DNA of 11,993 nucleotides from an uncultured Bacteroidota bacterium (GTDB taxonomy: Bacteria; Bacteroidota; Bacteroidia; Chitinophagales; Chitinophagaceae). The DNA lies in assembly GCA_903905685.1 (NCBI GenBank), contig CAIVHI010000136.1, positions 1 to 11,993 of the forward strand, written 5' to 3'. This document shows, one piece after another, positions 5,532 through 11,993 of the stretch. The notes under the pieces are model-generated. The model saw only the letters and a program-made list of their open reading frames with translations. It did not search any database and had not been told where the DNA came from. A program made the position numbers and the translations under genes. Numbering within the stretch: the stretch's first letter is position 1; the number at the start of each line of letters is the position of its first letter.

Positions 5532-7586
5532 ATGGTAGGAAGGATATTGATACTGTGTTGCCTGTTGTGTTCGGTTGCGTCGTGGAGCGTGAGCGGACAA
5601 AACGGACGTAAGCAGGTAAAACCGCAAGACCTGCCGCCCGAAATGCGTCCGCCCCACCCACCCGAGAAAACCGAACAACGTTTTTTGATAGATGCCAAAC
5701 GGTCGGGCGAAGACCTGAATGGCGAGGATGCCCTGCCGCGCTCTCGCGAGTTCAAGCGCATCGACAGCACCTACTACTTGGGCTGGATGTATGAAGGTGC
5801 ATACAAGTATAACCACGCTGAAGACTACTTGGGCTACAAAAATGCCGCCGTACCGTTGGCGCGTGCATTGGATTTGATGGAACGCGATTATGCGGCACCC
5901 TTGGGAACACGGACCGACAATATGCTAACCTACTACCCTACCCACAGGTTTAAGTTGGATTATACCATCATTGCCTACTACCTCATGAATTGCTACAGCA
6001 ATACCGACCAACCCGATAAGGTTTTCGCACTGTTGCAGCGGGCAGCCAAATGGAAAATGCAGCACCATTACTACCTCGAAGTGTACAACGCTATGGCCTG
6101 GACGGTGCACCGCAACCGCTTCTACACCCACGACAAGTACGCCTTCCTAAAAAACTCGATAGCCGAAAACGAGCAACTCGCGCAACGCTATCTGGACTCG
6201 AGCATGATGCAGATATCCAGAAACCATATCCTCAACAAAACCATATTGCCCGAACTGGAAGAGCCTGAACGGATGGGTGTATACCACTATAAAAATATCC
6301 TCTATGGGTACGCCTTGAAAATTGATTCGGCCAACCACTACTTCAACTTGATGCGCGAAGGCAACCGGTTGCCCCACAACAACTACGGCAATTTTAAAAT
6401 GGTATGTGGCGACTTTAGAACGGCCGAGAGCGAATACAAGATTGCCGGCATGTATGACGGCGGCGACAAGCGGTTGCAGGAGTGGGCCTACTATTCGTCT
6501 TTGCTCGACATCTATAAGGGCGAAACTAAGGAAGGCATAGAACTGGAACAAAACATGATAAGGTCGAGCGGCTCCACCCCCGGTTTTGGTTGGTACAATA
6601 TTGGGCTGGCACGGTGCCTGATGTATGACGGCCAAATATCGGAAGCCAAGCGCCACATCGAGAAAGCGGCCGAATTCAAGGAAGTGCACATAGGCACCAC
6701 CTTGGGGCAAAGCCACTACGATTTCAGTATTCAATTATTGAAACTCATTGAAAAAGAGCACGAATGGGAGATGCACCGCTTCGAAAACCGCAAGTGGTAC
6801 CTGCACCCGGACGTGATGGCCGGCATGATGAAAGACTTGGGGGAGATATACATGCAACAGTTCCTCATCATCAATCAATTTGCCAAAAACCCCGAACGGG
6901 ACAACGTCATCTACAAGCTGTTTTCAACCGAAAGCACGGTTTCTTGGGACGAAATCAGGTACTTGGTGAAAGACTTCAGTCCGGGTTTCTTCATCCATAA
7001 ATTTCAAACCCAGGCGTTGGAAGACCGCAGGAAGTATGTCAGGAAATATTTCAATCTGATGGTGGCTGGGTTTTATGTGAATCAAAAAAGGTATATGGAT
7101 GCCAAGGCGATATTGAACGAATTGCCGAATGACGAGCACCTCGATTTTGATTACGAGAAACTCTTCACTGCACGCGTTTACGAATTTGAAGCCCGCTGCG
7201 CAGAGGGATTGGGCAAAACGCACGACCGCGATACTTGGCTGTACCGTCTCTATACACTTTACCCCCAATTGGTACCGTTCACGGGCATGGCAGTGAACAT
7301 GGACATCCATCTCTCCGGCGCGGTAGACCCCATCGTCCAAGCCCGGCTCAACGAATTGAATGTGAGCAGCATGGTGGCCCACGACGGCCCTACGGTACAG
7401 GCCTATGTAACGTTTACCAAAACCGGCGACCGTAAAGACATTTCCTATTACGTAATTGACAATGAAGGCAAATATGTAGTCAAAAAACAGCAATTTGCGT
7501 GGCAAAAGCCCGAAGCGGCCGCAAGAGACCTTGCCTACAGGCTTTTCGGTATTGGCGGTAAAATGCCTAATGCCGAGCCTGAGTAA
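5532..7586 (+). CDS. Large secreted helical (TPR-like) repeat protein, function unknown
   Basis: The protein has 684 residues. Residues 1-23 form a signal peptide (MVGRILILCCLLCSVASWSVSGQ) followed by a basic, proline-rich linker (KPQDLPPEMRPPHPPEK), so the protein is exported. From about 65 to 560 it is rich in Tyr, Leu and Ala and reads as stacked helix pairs. The clearest TPR-like unit is at about 351-384 (WYNIGLARCLMYDGQISEAK), with another at about 283-306 (MVCGDFRTAESEYKIAG) and a late one at about 525-545 (YVNQKRYMDAKAILNEL). The last 75 residues (from about 610, GPTVQAYVTFTKTGDRKDIS) look like a separate small beta domain. I do not recognise a named family. It sits 56 bases after the MoxR-type ATPase gene and 16 bases before the arginyltransferase-like gene on the same strand, so an operon is likely. 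A scaffold or binding role in the envelope is inference only. Confidence 0.82.
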   Translation: MVGRILILCCLLCSVASWSVSGQNGRKQVKPQDLPPEMRPPHPPEKTEQRFLIDAKRSGEDLNGEDALPRSREFKRIDSTYYLGWMYEGAYKYNHAEDYLGYKNAAVPLARALDLMERDYAAPLGTRTDNMLTYYPTHRFKLDYTIIAYYLMNCYSNTDQPDKVFALLQRAAKWKMQHHYYLEVYNAMAWTVHRNRFYTHDKYAFLKNSIAENEQLAQRYLDSSMMQISRNHILNKTILPELEEPERMGVYHYKNILYGYALKIDSANHYFNLMREGNRLPHNNYGNFKMVCGDFRTAESEYKIAGMYDGGDKRLQEWAYYSSLLDIYKGETKEGIELEQNMIRSSGSTPGFGWYNIGLARCLMYDGQISEAKRHIEKAAEFKEVHIGTTLGQSHYDFSIQLLKLIEKEHEWEMHRFENRKWYLHPDVMAGMMKDLGEIYMQQFLIINQFAKNPERDNVIYKLFSTESTVSWDEIRYLVKDFSPGFFIHKFQTQALEDRRKYVRKYFNLMVAGFYVNQKRYMDAKAILNELPNDEHLDFDYEKLFTARVYEFEARCAEGLGKTHDRDTWLYRLYTLYPQLVPFTGMAVNMDIHLSGAVDPIVQARLNELNVSSMVAHDGPTVQAYVTFTKTGDRKDISYYVIDNEGKYVVKKQQFAWQKPEAAARDLAYRLFGIGGKMPNAEPE

Positions 7587-7602
7587 ACCCAACCCATTCG
7601 GT

Positions 7603-8295
7603 ATGATTGAAGATATCCTGGCCTTTAATTCCATTCGGGGTGAATTTCTCGACGCGTTCCTCTCGGCAGGCTGGTACAGGATGGGCAAGTTCATCTTCAC
7701 CACCAACTACATCAAGCCCTTCGACGATGGGCAACTTTTTAGGGTGTTTTGGCTACGTTATAAGGTTCGAGAAGTGGCTTATTCCAAGTCGGCACAGAAG
7801 ATTTTGAACGCTGGCAAGGGTTTTTCTTGGCGCTACCGACCCTTCGAAACCAGTCCCGAAATGCTGGACTTGCATGACCGGTATAGGGCCGGAATCGATT
7901 TCCAAATTGGGGACGATTTGGAAGAATTCTCGGAAATACGAGCAAGTAAAATTTACGACACGTACAAAGTAGAGGTTTTCGACGGAGCAACACTTATCGC
8001 CGTAGGCATTTTCGACGTTGGCGACAATGCGATTGCGGGCATCAAGAATTTTTACAACCATGATTATGCCCGCTACAGCCCGGGCAAGCTGCTGATGATA
8101 CTGAAACACCTGTTTTGTTTGGAACACGGGTTTGACTACTACTACCCCGGCTATTTCTCCACAGAATTGGCCAAATTCGATTACAAGCTGTTCCTGGATA
8201 AACGTGCCACAGAAGTGCTGTATCCGGAAATGGACGCTTGGGTGGGATATGAACGGTTTGCACAACATTGGGCGGGCAAAAAAAGAAAGGTGTAA
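7603..8295 (+). CDS. Arginyl-tRNA-protein transferase-like protein (GNAT-fold, Bacteroidota type)
   Basis: A cytoplasmic protein of 230 residues from the ATG at 7603. It matches what I recall of the short Bacteroidota proteins annotated as arginine-tRNA-protein transferase (ATE/Bpt C-terminal, GNAT-like fold), which would add an amino acid from a charged tRNA to a protein N terminus. Landmarks: GWYRMG-FIFTTN (23-35), LIAVGIFDVGD (131-141), AGIKNFYNHDYARYSPGKLL (145-164), YYYPGY (179-184) and KFDYKLF (191-197). Only one cysteine is present, so the cysteine-rich N-terminal ATE domain is absent. Activity cannot be assumed. An ATG at 7570 would overlap the previous gene by 17 bases and one at 7495 by 92; 7603 places about 22 residues before the GW motif, as in relatives I recall. 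It follows the helical-repeat gene on the same strand. Confidence 0.6.
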   Translation: MIEDILAFNSIRGEFLDAFLSAGWYRMGKFIFTTNYIKPFDDGQLFRVFWLRYKVREVAYSKSAQKILNAGKGFSWRYRPFETSPEMLDLHDRYRAGIDFQIGDDLEEFSEIRASKIYDTYKVEVFDGATLIAVGIFDVGDNAIAGIKNFYNHDYARYSPGKLLMILKHLFCLEHGFDYYYPGYFSTELAKFDYKLFLDKRATEVLYPEMDAWVGYERFAQHWAGKKRKV

Positions 8296-8382
8296 CTACC
8301 CGATAGGCATAAAATGGCAACCTTTATAGTTTGCTCCAAAGGGAATCATGCCCGCCGTTGTGAAGATTTAGTGAATATTTAA

Positions 8383-8408
8383 CCCGATCAAACGGTTGTT
8401 TAATCGGG
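8383..8408 (+). terminator. Imperfect hairpin downstream of the arginyltransferase-like gene
   Basis: CCCGAT (8383-8388) pairs with ATCGGG (8403-8408) and AAAC (8390-8393) with GTTT (8398-8401), one C-A mismatch, loop GGTT. It lies 87 bases after the stop codon. No T run follows on the plus strand, so it is a weak intrinsic terminator candidate. Confidence 0.35.
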
Positions 8409-8557
8409 ATTCCAAAGAACATTGGCCCCACATTACGGCAAAGTTCGGTTCGTACCCGCGCTCAAAACATTGGTATTCTTGTGTCGAGCCATAACGCAGT
8501 TGCCCCGCCGAGTATGCCGACTCCCTGTATACTGTAACCGGGTCATGTTGACAACCG

Positions 8558-8588
8558 TTGAATAATTCCCGATTATCATATAAATTTA
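8558..8588 (+). promoter_or_regulatory. Candidate promoter for the giant surface-protein gene
   Basis: TTG (8558-8560), 20 bases, then TAAATTTA (8581-8588), one mismatch at the last base from TAnnTTTG. Transcription would start near 8593, giving a leader of about 78 bases. The dyad ACATCC-GATTT-GGATGT (8588-8604) lies at that start point and could be an operator or a 5' hairpin. Confidence 0.4.
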
Positions 8589-8647
8589 CATCCGATTTGG
8601 ATGTTTTGACTCTCGGCCGGTTCTAAATGACCTGCGCCGAAGGCTTG

Positions 8648-8662
8648 TTTTTTTTAAAAAAA
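8648..8662 (+). repeat. T8A7 self-complementary tract at the giant gene's leader
   Basis: Eight T (8648-8655) run directly into seven A (8656-8662), then GG. The A run and GG form the Shine-Dalgarno-like AAAGG for the ATG at 8672. The tract can fold on itself in RNA and is prone to length change. Confidence 0.5.
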
Positions 8663-8671
8663 GGTATGTTT

Positions 8672-11600
8672 ATGCGCTTAAAGGCTTTGTTCCTCATTTT
8701 ATTGGCGGTTGGTTCCCATTGGGCGGCTCTGGCAACGTCCACTATTACCGCACCCGTGGGGGCATCTAACATTTGTGCCAAGAAAGCCCTTACCGGCACT
8801 ACTCCGGGTTGCACCGCTACCGGGAACATTTTGGTGCGCGAGGGGGTTGCAACAGATTTTAGCGTCGGCACCAATGTATTGGTGCTCCATGCTCCCGCAG
8901 GCTGGCAATTCTGTACGAGTGCAACCATCACGACATCGTTCATCGCCGCCCGAAATATCACTTCCGTAACGATCCCAACCGGAGGCCTCACCGATTCCAC
9001 ATTGACGATAAACGTTGTAGTATCGGGCACCAACAGACTTGACCGATTTACCATAACCGGCCTCACGGTTGAGGCATTGTCCACAACTACTCCAGCAGGA
9101 TACATTTACGCTTCATCGGTTACCGGACTGAACGGCATAACGGTGGGAGCCAGCGACTTCGCCAATTTGGCGCTTTCACCCATCCTCATACCGACGGTAA
9201 GCATAACCGCCGCACCGGGTGATACTGTTTGTCCGGGTACCGCCGTGACCTTTACACCCACCGAGACCAATGGCGGCGCACCCACCTACCGCTGGTACGT
9301 CAACAACACCCTAACCGCGATAGGTGCCACTTTTACGACATCGACCCTCACTACCGGCACCACCGTATTTTGCCGAATGACGGCAACAGGCTGCGTGTTG
9401 CCTGTACTTTCTTATTCCGACACCATAACTATGGATGTTCCCGGCCCCGCATTAATTTCCGGTTCGGGAACCATTTGTCCGGGTACAACCGCCACTCTGG
9501 CCGATGCTACTACGGGTGGCACTTGGCATAGCGGCAATACTGCAATAGCAATAATAGATCCTGTATCGGGTGTGGTAACCGGGGTATCAGCCGGTACGGC
9601 TCCCATCTCTTATATTACCGGCTTGGGGTGCCCTGCCTATTCAACCGAGACCGTTGTGGCCGCGCCTACGGCTCCAGCCATTGCACCCTCCCCGGCCAAT
9701 GTCTGCAACGGAAGCGCTTTAGCCATTTCAGCCGCAGGAACCTATCCTTCGCCCTCCATACTTACCCAGAATTTCTCTGGAGGTCTGGGTGCCTGGTCGG
9801 TAAACAATACCGGTAGCGTTGGTACTGTCGCATCCTCGGGCTGGGCCCCGCAAGTGTCGGGATACGCTACAGGAATGGGCATTTTTGTCGAAAGTGCTTT
9901 TGCGATTGCCAATGCCGACACATCGGGCACAGGCACCCAAACAGTATCGCAATTGGTCTCACCATCGTTTTCATTAGCAGGCTATTCAGCCGCCACATTG
10001 GCGTTTGACATCGCTTATGGCTTTTCGCCAAACGACTCGAACGCCGAAGTAGACCTATCAATTGATGGCGGCTCCACTTGGACCGCAGTATTGGCAAATT
10101 TTAAGTCCGGCGCTACATCGGTAGGCACTCCGGGTACCTTTGGCACTGCATCCCTGCCACTAACAGCCTACCTTGGTCAAACCTACGTCAAAATCAGATA
10201 CTACTATAATAGTTTCGCAGGCTATTATTTGGCGGTTGGGGCAATAGCAATCACGGGCACACCCGTTGTCACCGCCCCAACTTGGTCGCCCACCACCTAC
10301 CTATTCACCGATGCGGGCTTAACCGCGCCCTATACGGCTGGAACCGCAATAGATACGGTCTATGTGGCCCCTACGGGATTTTCCTCAACATCAACATTAG
10401 CTTACTACACCGCGGTATCTAATGCCGGGTGCTCGGTTTCCGATTCTGGAACGGTGAATGTCTTTCCACTACCTGCGTCCATAACCGGAACGTTATCGGT
10501 ATGCGTTGGAGACAGTTCGGTTTTGGGCGACACTACTTTGGCCGGTAGTTGGAGCAGTTCCAACCCCGGTACCGCATCCATCAACCCCGCGACGGGAACC
10601 ATTACCGGTGTCTCAGCCGGCATTGCCACGATCACCTACACCTCTCCTTCGTCTTGCGTCACTACTGCCAGCGTTACCGTGAACGGGTTACCGGCATCCA
10701 TAACGGGAAGCACCAATGTATGTTTGGGTACTACCGCGACGTTTTCCGACGCTTCAGGTGGCGGGACATGGTCATTGTCCGGAAGTTCGGTGGGCAGCAT
10801 CGCCTCGGGAGGCGAGTTTACCGGACTCTCGGCCGGAACGGACACCCTCACATTTACTTCGGGCTTAGGATGTACTACATCTACAATAGTCACCGTCAAT
10901 CCGTTGCCGACACCCATTACCGGCACTACCCAAGTTTGTGTAAGCGGGGTTACCTATTTAACTGATGCGTCAACGGGCGGCACGTGGTGGAGCACTAACG
11001 CATCGACTGCAACGGTGGGGAGTACGGGAGCCGTTACCGGCGTGGTGGCCGACACCGTGACTATTGGGTACCAGTTGCCTTCCGGATGTGCCACCGTGAC
11101 GATAATTACGGTAAATCCCTTGCCGGCAGCAATTGTCGGCAGCTCCGGCATCTGCTTGGGAGGCGTAGCTACTTATACCGATGCAACCTCTGGAGGCTCA
11201 TGGACGCTGAGCAATACCACCAACGCACTCATAACAGGCAGTGGTGTCGCACTGGGAGTTGCAGCAGGTGCCGATACCATAATTTATACATCAGGCATCG
11301 GTTGCGTAACAAAATTGGCGGTAACCATTAATGCCGCACCATCGGCCATTTCAGGAGCTAACCAAGTGTGTGTAGGCTCCAGCATTTCCTTGACCGACTC
11401 CGTTACCGGTGGGTCTTGGACGTTGAGCGACCCATCTGTTGCCAGCATATCAGGTACCGGTGTCGTGACCGGACTTACATCGGGTACGGTTTTGGTGACC
11501 TACACGGCATCCGGTAGCTGTATTACTACGAAATTTATTACGGTAAATGCATTACCCGCCGCAATCTCCGGCAGCAACAACGTTTGCACAGGTTCTACCA

Positions 11601-11993
11601 TCACATTGACCGATGCAACGAGCGGCGGCTCATGGACGGCCGCCAACGGCAACGCAACGATTGTTGGCGGCGTGGTTGCCGGCATAACCGCAGGTACCGA
11701 CACCGTGAACTATGCCCTCGGCACGGGTTGCAGTGTGGCATTCGTCATCACCATCAACCCCACCCCGGCCGCAATAACCGGTACCGTTTCGGTTTGCACC
11801 GGCTCGGTAACCGCATTGGCTGACGCCACAGACAGTGGCTCTTGGAGCAGCGACAATACTACTGTCGCCGCCATAGACGGTTCAGGCAATGTGACGGGGG
11901 TTTCGGCTGATACCGTCACTATAAATTATGCTTTGTCAACAGGTTGTACAGTTTCGACGGTCATAACTGTAAACCCAATGCCTGCGGGTATTA
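8672..11993 (+). CDS. Giant secreted Ig-like repeat (adhesin-like) protein, 3' end beyond the window
   Basis: The frame stays open to the right edge (1107 codons seen). Residues 1-21 are a signal peptide (MRLKALFLILLAVGSHWAALA). About 22-173 is an N-terminal beta-rich domain. About 174-256 is the Bacteroidota Ig/PKD-like domain with VCPGTAVTFT and YRWYVNN. Residues 260-331 are a Big_2-like repeat. Residues 332-599 are an Ig-like domain (VCNGSALAISA to WSPTTYLFTDAG) interrupted at about 364-530 by a jelly-roll/MAM-like module (NFSGGLGAWSV, LSIDGGSTWTAV, VKIRYYYN). Seven full repeats of 70-73 residues follow from 600. Such proteins are usually exported to the cell surface, often by type IX secretion; the C-terminal sorting domain that would show this lies outside the window. 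An AAAGG site 8 bases upstream favours the ATG at 8672 over those at 8666 and 8627. The protein is rich in Thr, Ser, Gly and Ala, as expected for a long extracellular stalk. The binding target is unknown. Confidence 0.9.
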   Translation, partial: MRLKALFLILLAVGSHWAALATSTITAPVGASNICAKKALTGTTPGCTATGNILVREGVATDFSVGTNVLVLHAPAGWQFCTSATITTSFIAARNITSVTIPTGGLTDSTLTINVVVSGTNRLDRFTITGLTVEALSTTTPAGYIYASSVTGLNGITVGASDFANLALSPILIPTVSITAAPGDTVCPGTAVTFTPTETNGGAPTYRWYVNNTLTAIGATFTTSTLTTGTTVFCRMTATGCVLPVLSYSDTITMDVPGPALISGSGTICPGTTATLADATTGGTWHSGNTAIAIIDPVSGVVTGVSAGTAPISYITGLGCPAYSTETVVAAPTAPAIAPSPANVCNGSALAISAAGTYPSPSILTQNFSGGLGAWSVNNTGSVGTVASSGWAPQVSGYATGMGIFVESAFAIANADTSGTGTQTVSQLVSPSFSLAGYSAATLAFDIAYGFSPNDSNAEVDLSIDGGSTWTAVLANFKSGATSVGTPGTFGTASLPLTAYLGQTYVKIRYYYNSFAGYYLAVGAIAITGTPVVTAPTWSPTTYLFTDAGLTAPYTAGTAIDTVYVAPTGFSSTSTLAYYTAVSNAGCSVSDSGTVNVFPLPASITGTLSVCVGDSSVLGDTTLAGSWSSSNPGTASINPATGTITGVSAGIATITYTSPSSCVTTASVTVNGLPASITGSTNVCLGTTATFSDASGGGTWSLSGSSVGSIASGGEFTGLSAGTDTLTFTSGLGCTTSTIVTVNPLPTPITGTTQVCVSGVTYLTDASTGGTWWSTNASTATVGSTGAVTGVVADTVTIGYQLPSGCATVTIITVNPLPAAIVGSSGICLGGVATYTDATSGGSWTLSNTTNALITGSGVALGVAAGADTIIYTSGIGCVTKLAVTINAAPSAISGANQVCVGSSISLTDSVTGGSWTLSDPSVASISGTGVVTGLTSGTVLVTYTASGSCITTKFITVNALPAAISGSNNVCTGSTITLTDATSGGSWTAANGNATIVGGVVAGITAGTDTVNYALGTGCSVAFVITINPTPAAITGTVSVCTGSVTALADATDSGSWSSDNTTVAAIDGSGNVTGVSADTVTINYALSTGCTVSTVITVNPMPAGI
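9449..9664 (+). repeat. First Big_2-like repeat of the giant protein (72 residues)
   Basis: This unit (ALISGSGTICPG, then TTGGTWHSGN and GVVTGVSAGT) has the same length and landmarks as the later array but is separated from it by the Ig domain carrying the jelly-roll insertion. It supports an older block being split by insertion or a shuffled arrangement. Confidence 0.7.
9761..10261 (+). other. Jelly-roll/MAM-like module inserted in an Ig-like domain
   Basis: About 167 residues from LTQNFSGGLGAWSVNN to AVGAIAITG. The NFSGG-LGAWSV start, the QLVSPSFSLAGYSAATLAFD strand pair, DLSIDGGSTWTAV and VKIRYYYN are features of MAM-like beta-sandwich modules seen in Bacteroidota surface proteins. The Ig-like sequence before it (VCNGSALAISAAGTYPSP) resumes after it (TWSPTTYLFTDAG), so it is a domain inserted in a loop. 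A carbohydrate- or protein-binding role is inference. Confidence 0.6.
10469..11993 (+). repeat. Tandem array of about 72-residue Ig-like (Big_2-type) repeats
   Basis: Units begin at 10469, 10688, 10904, 11120, 11336, 11552, 11762 and 11978 (the last cut off by the edge), with lengths of 73, 72, 72, 72, 72, 70 and 72 residues. The shared pattern is LPxxIxG, then VCxG, DAxxGGxW, GxVTGxxAGT, GC and VTVNP. Each full unit keeps two cysteines, one near position 12 and one near 60, which could form a disulfide. The DNA of the units has diverged a good deal, so the array is not a recent expansion. Confidence 0.85.

Larger units (their letters stand above)
8296..8671. other. 376-base non-coding region before the giant surface-protein gene
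   Basis: I see no convincing gene here. It holds an imperfect hairpin (8383-8408), a candidate promoter (8558-8588), a small dyad at the predicted start of transcription (8588-8604) and a T8A7 tract (8648-8662) against the next gene's start. No tRNA or known riboswitch pattern is apparent. Confidence 0.5.

Noticed and set aside
6147..7706. Minus-strand open frames (195 and 260 codons) inside the helical-repeat gene
   Set aside because: The plus-strand frame is longer, has a signal peptide and flanking genes in the same direction; the minus frames have no supporting signals and reflect codon bias.
8270..8295. Basic tail KKRKV of the arginyltransferase-like protein, resembling a eukaryotic nuclear localisation signal
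   Set aside because: A short basic tail in a bacterial protein is easily explained by chance; nothing else suggests a host-directed protein.
8430..8460. GGTTCG-containing stretch that could recall a tRNA T-arm
   Set aside because: No matching acceptor, D or anticodon stems could be found around it.
8623..9105. Minus-strand frame (160 codons) opposite the giant gene's start, and similar Val/Pro-rich minus frames through the repeats
   Set aside because: They recur because the Thr/Ala/Gly-rich repeat codons leave the reverse frame open; the plus frame has no stop for 3.3 kb.
138..11783. Frequent GGTACC (KpnI-type) hexamers across the window
   Set aside because: They occur mostly in Gly-Thr and Trp/Tyr codon contexts and in one hairpin; no spacing or orientation pattern suggests a signal.
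9449..11993. CRISPR-like or recently expanded DNA repeats
   Set aside because: The 216-base period is a protein-level repeat; DNA units are diverged, with no identical short repeats and unique spacers.

Overview
The window looks like chromosomal DNA of a Bacteroidota bacterium, most likely in or near the Chitinophagales/Cytophagales. The reasons are: AT-rich leaders with Bacteroidota-type promoter boxes (TTG/TTTG, then TAnnTTTG) and few Shine-Dalgarno sites; a very large secreted protein of Ig-like repeats with an inserted jelly-roll-like module, typical of gliding and type IX-secreting Bacteroidota; a short arginyltransferase-like protein of a type I associate with this phylum; and an LEA-type lipoprotein. 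These assignments come from reading motifs, not from database searches.

Layout. Positions 1-4301 hold four minus-strand genes. They are the 5' part of a large secreted protein I do not recognise (1-1588, running off the left edge), a membrane fatty-acid desaturase (1827-2843), a small lipoprotein with a C-terminal membrane hairpin (2968-3654), and an LEA type 2-like lipoprotein (3847-4301) whose frame is broken exactly at an A-AAA-AAG heptamer. A divergent control region (4302-4482) separates these from the plus-strand genes: a MoxR-type AAA+ ATPase (4483-5475), a 684-residue secreted helical-repeat protein (5532-7586), and an arginyl-tRNA-protein transferase-like protein (7603-8295). After a 376-base non-coding gap, a giant cell-surface protein starts at 8672 and runs off the right edge. 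Its 1107 visible residues comprise a signal peptide, an N-terminal beta domain, Ig-like domains, a jelly-roll-like insertion and a tandem array of about 72-residue Ig-like (Big_2-type) repeats.

Gene relations. The ATPase, helical-repeat and arginyltransferase-like genes lie close together on one strand (gaps of 56 and 16 bases) and may form an operon, although a strong hairpin sits between the first two. The usual MoxR partners (DUF58 and von Willebrand A proteins) are not seen in this window. The giant protein has its own candidate promoter and leader and is probably a separate unit.

The points most worth a second look are: the LEA gene split at a classic -1 slippery heptamer; an 88-base dyad element (1679-1766) next to a perfect 13-bp hairpin; the hairpin between the ATPase and helical-repeat genes; a T8A7 tract against the giant gene's start; and the regular cysteine-paired repeat array. 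I found no tRNA, rRNA, CRISPR array or insertion sequence.
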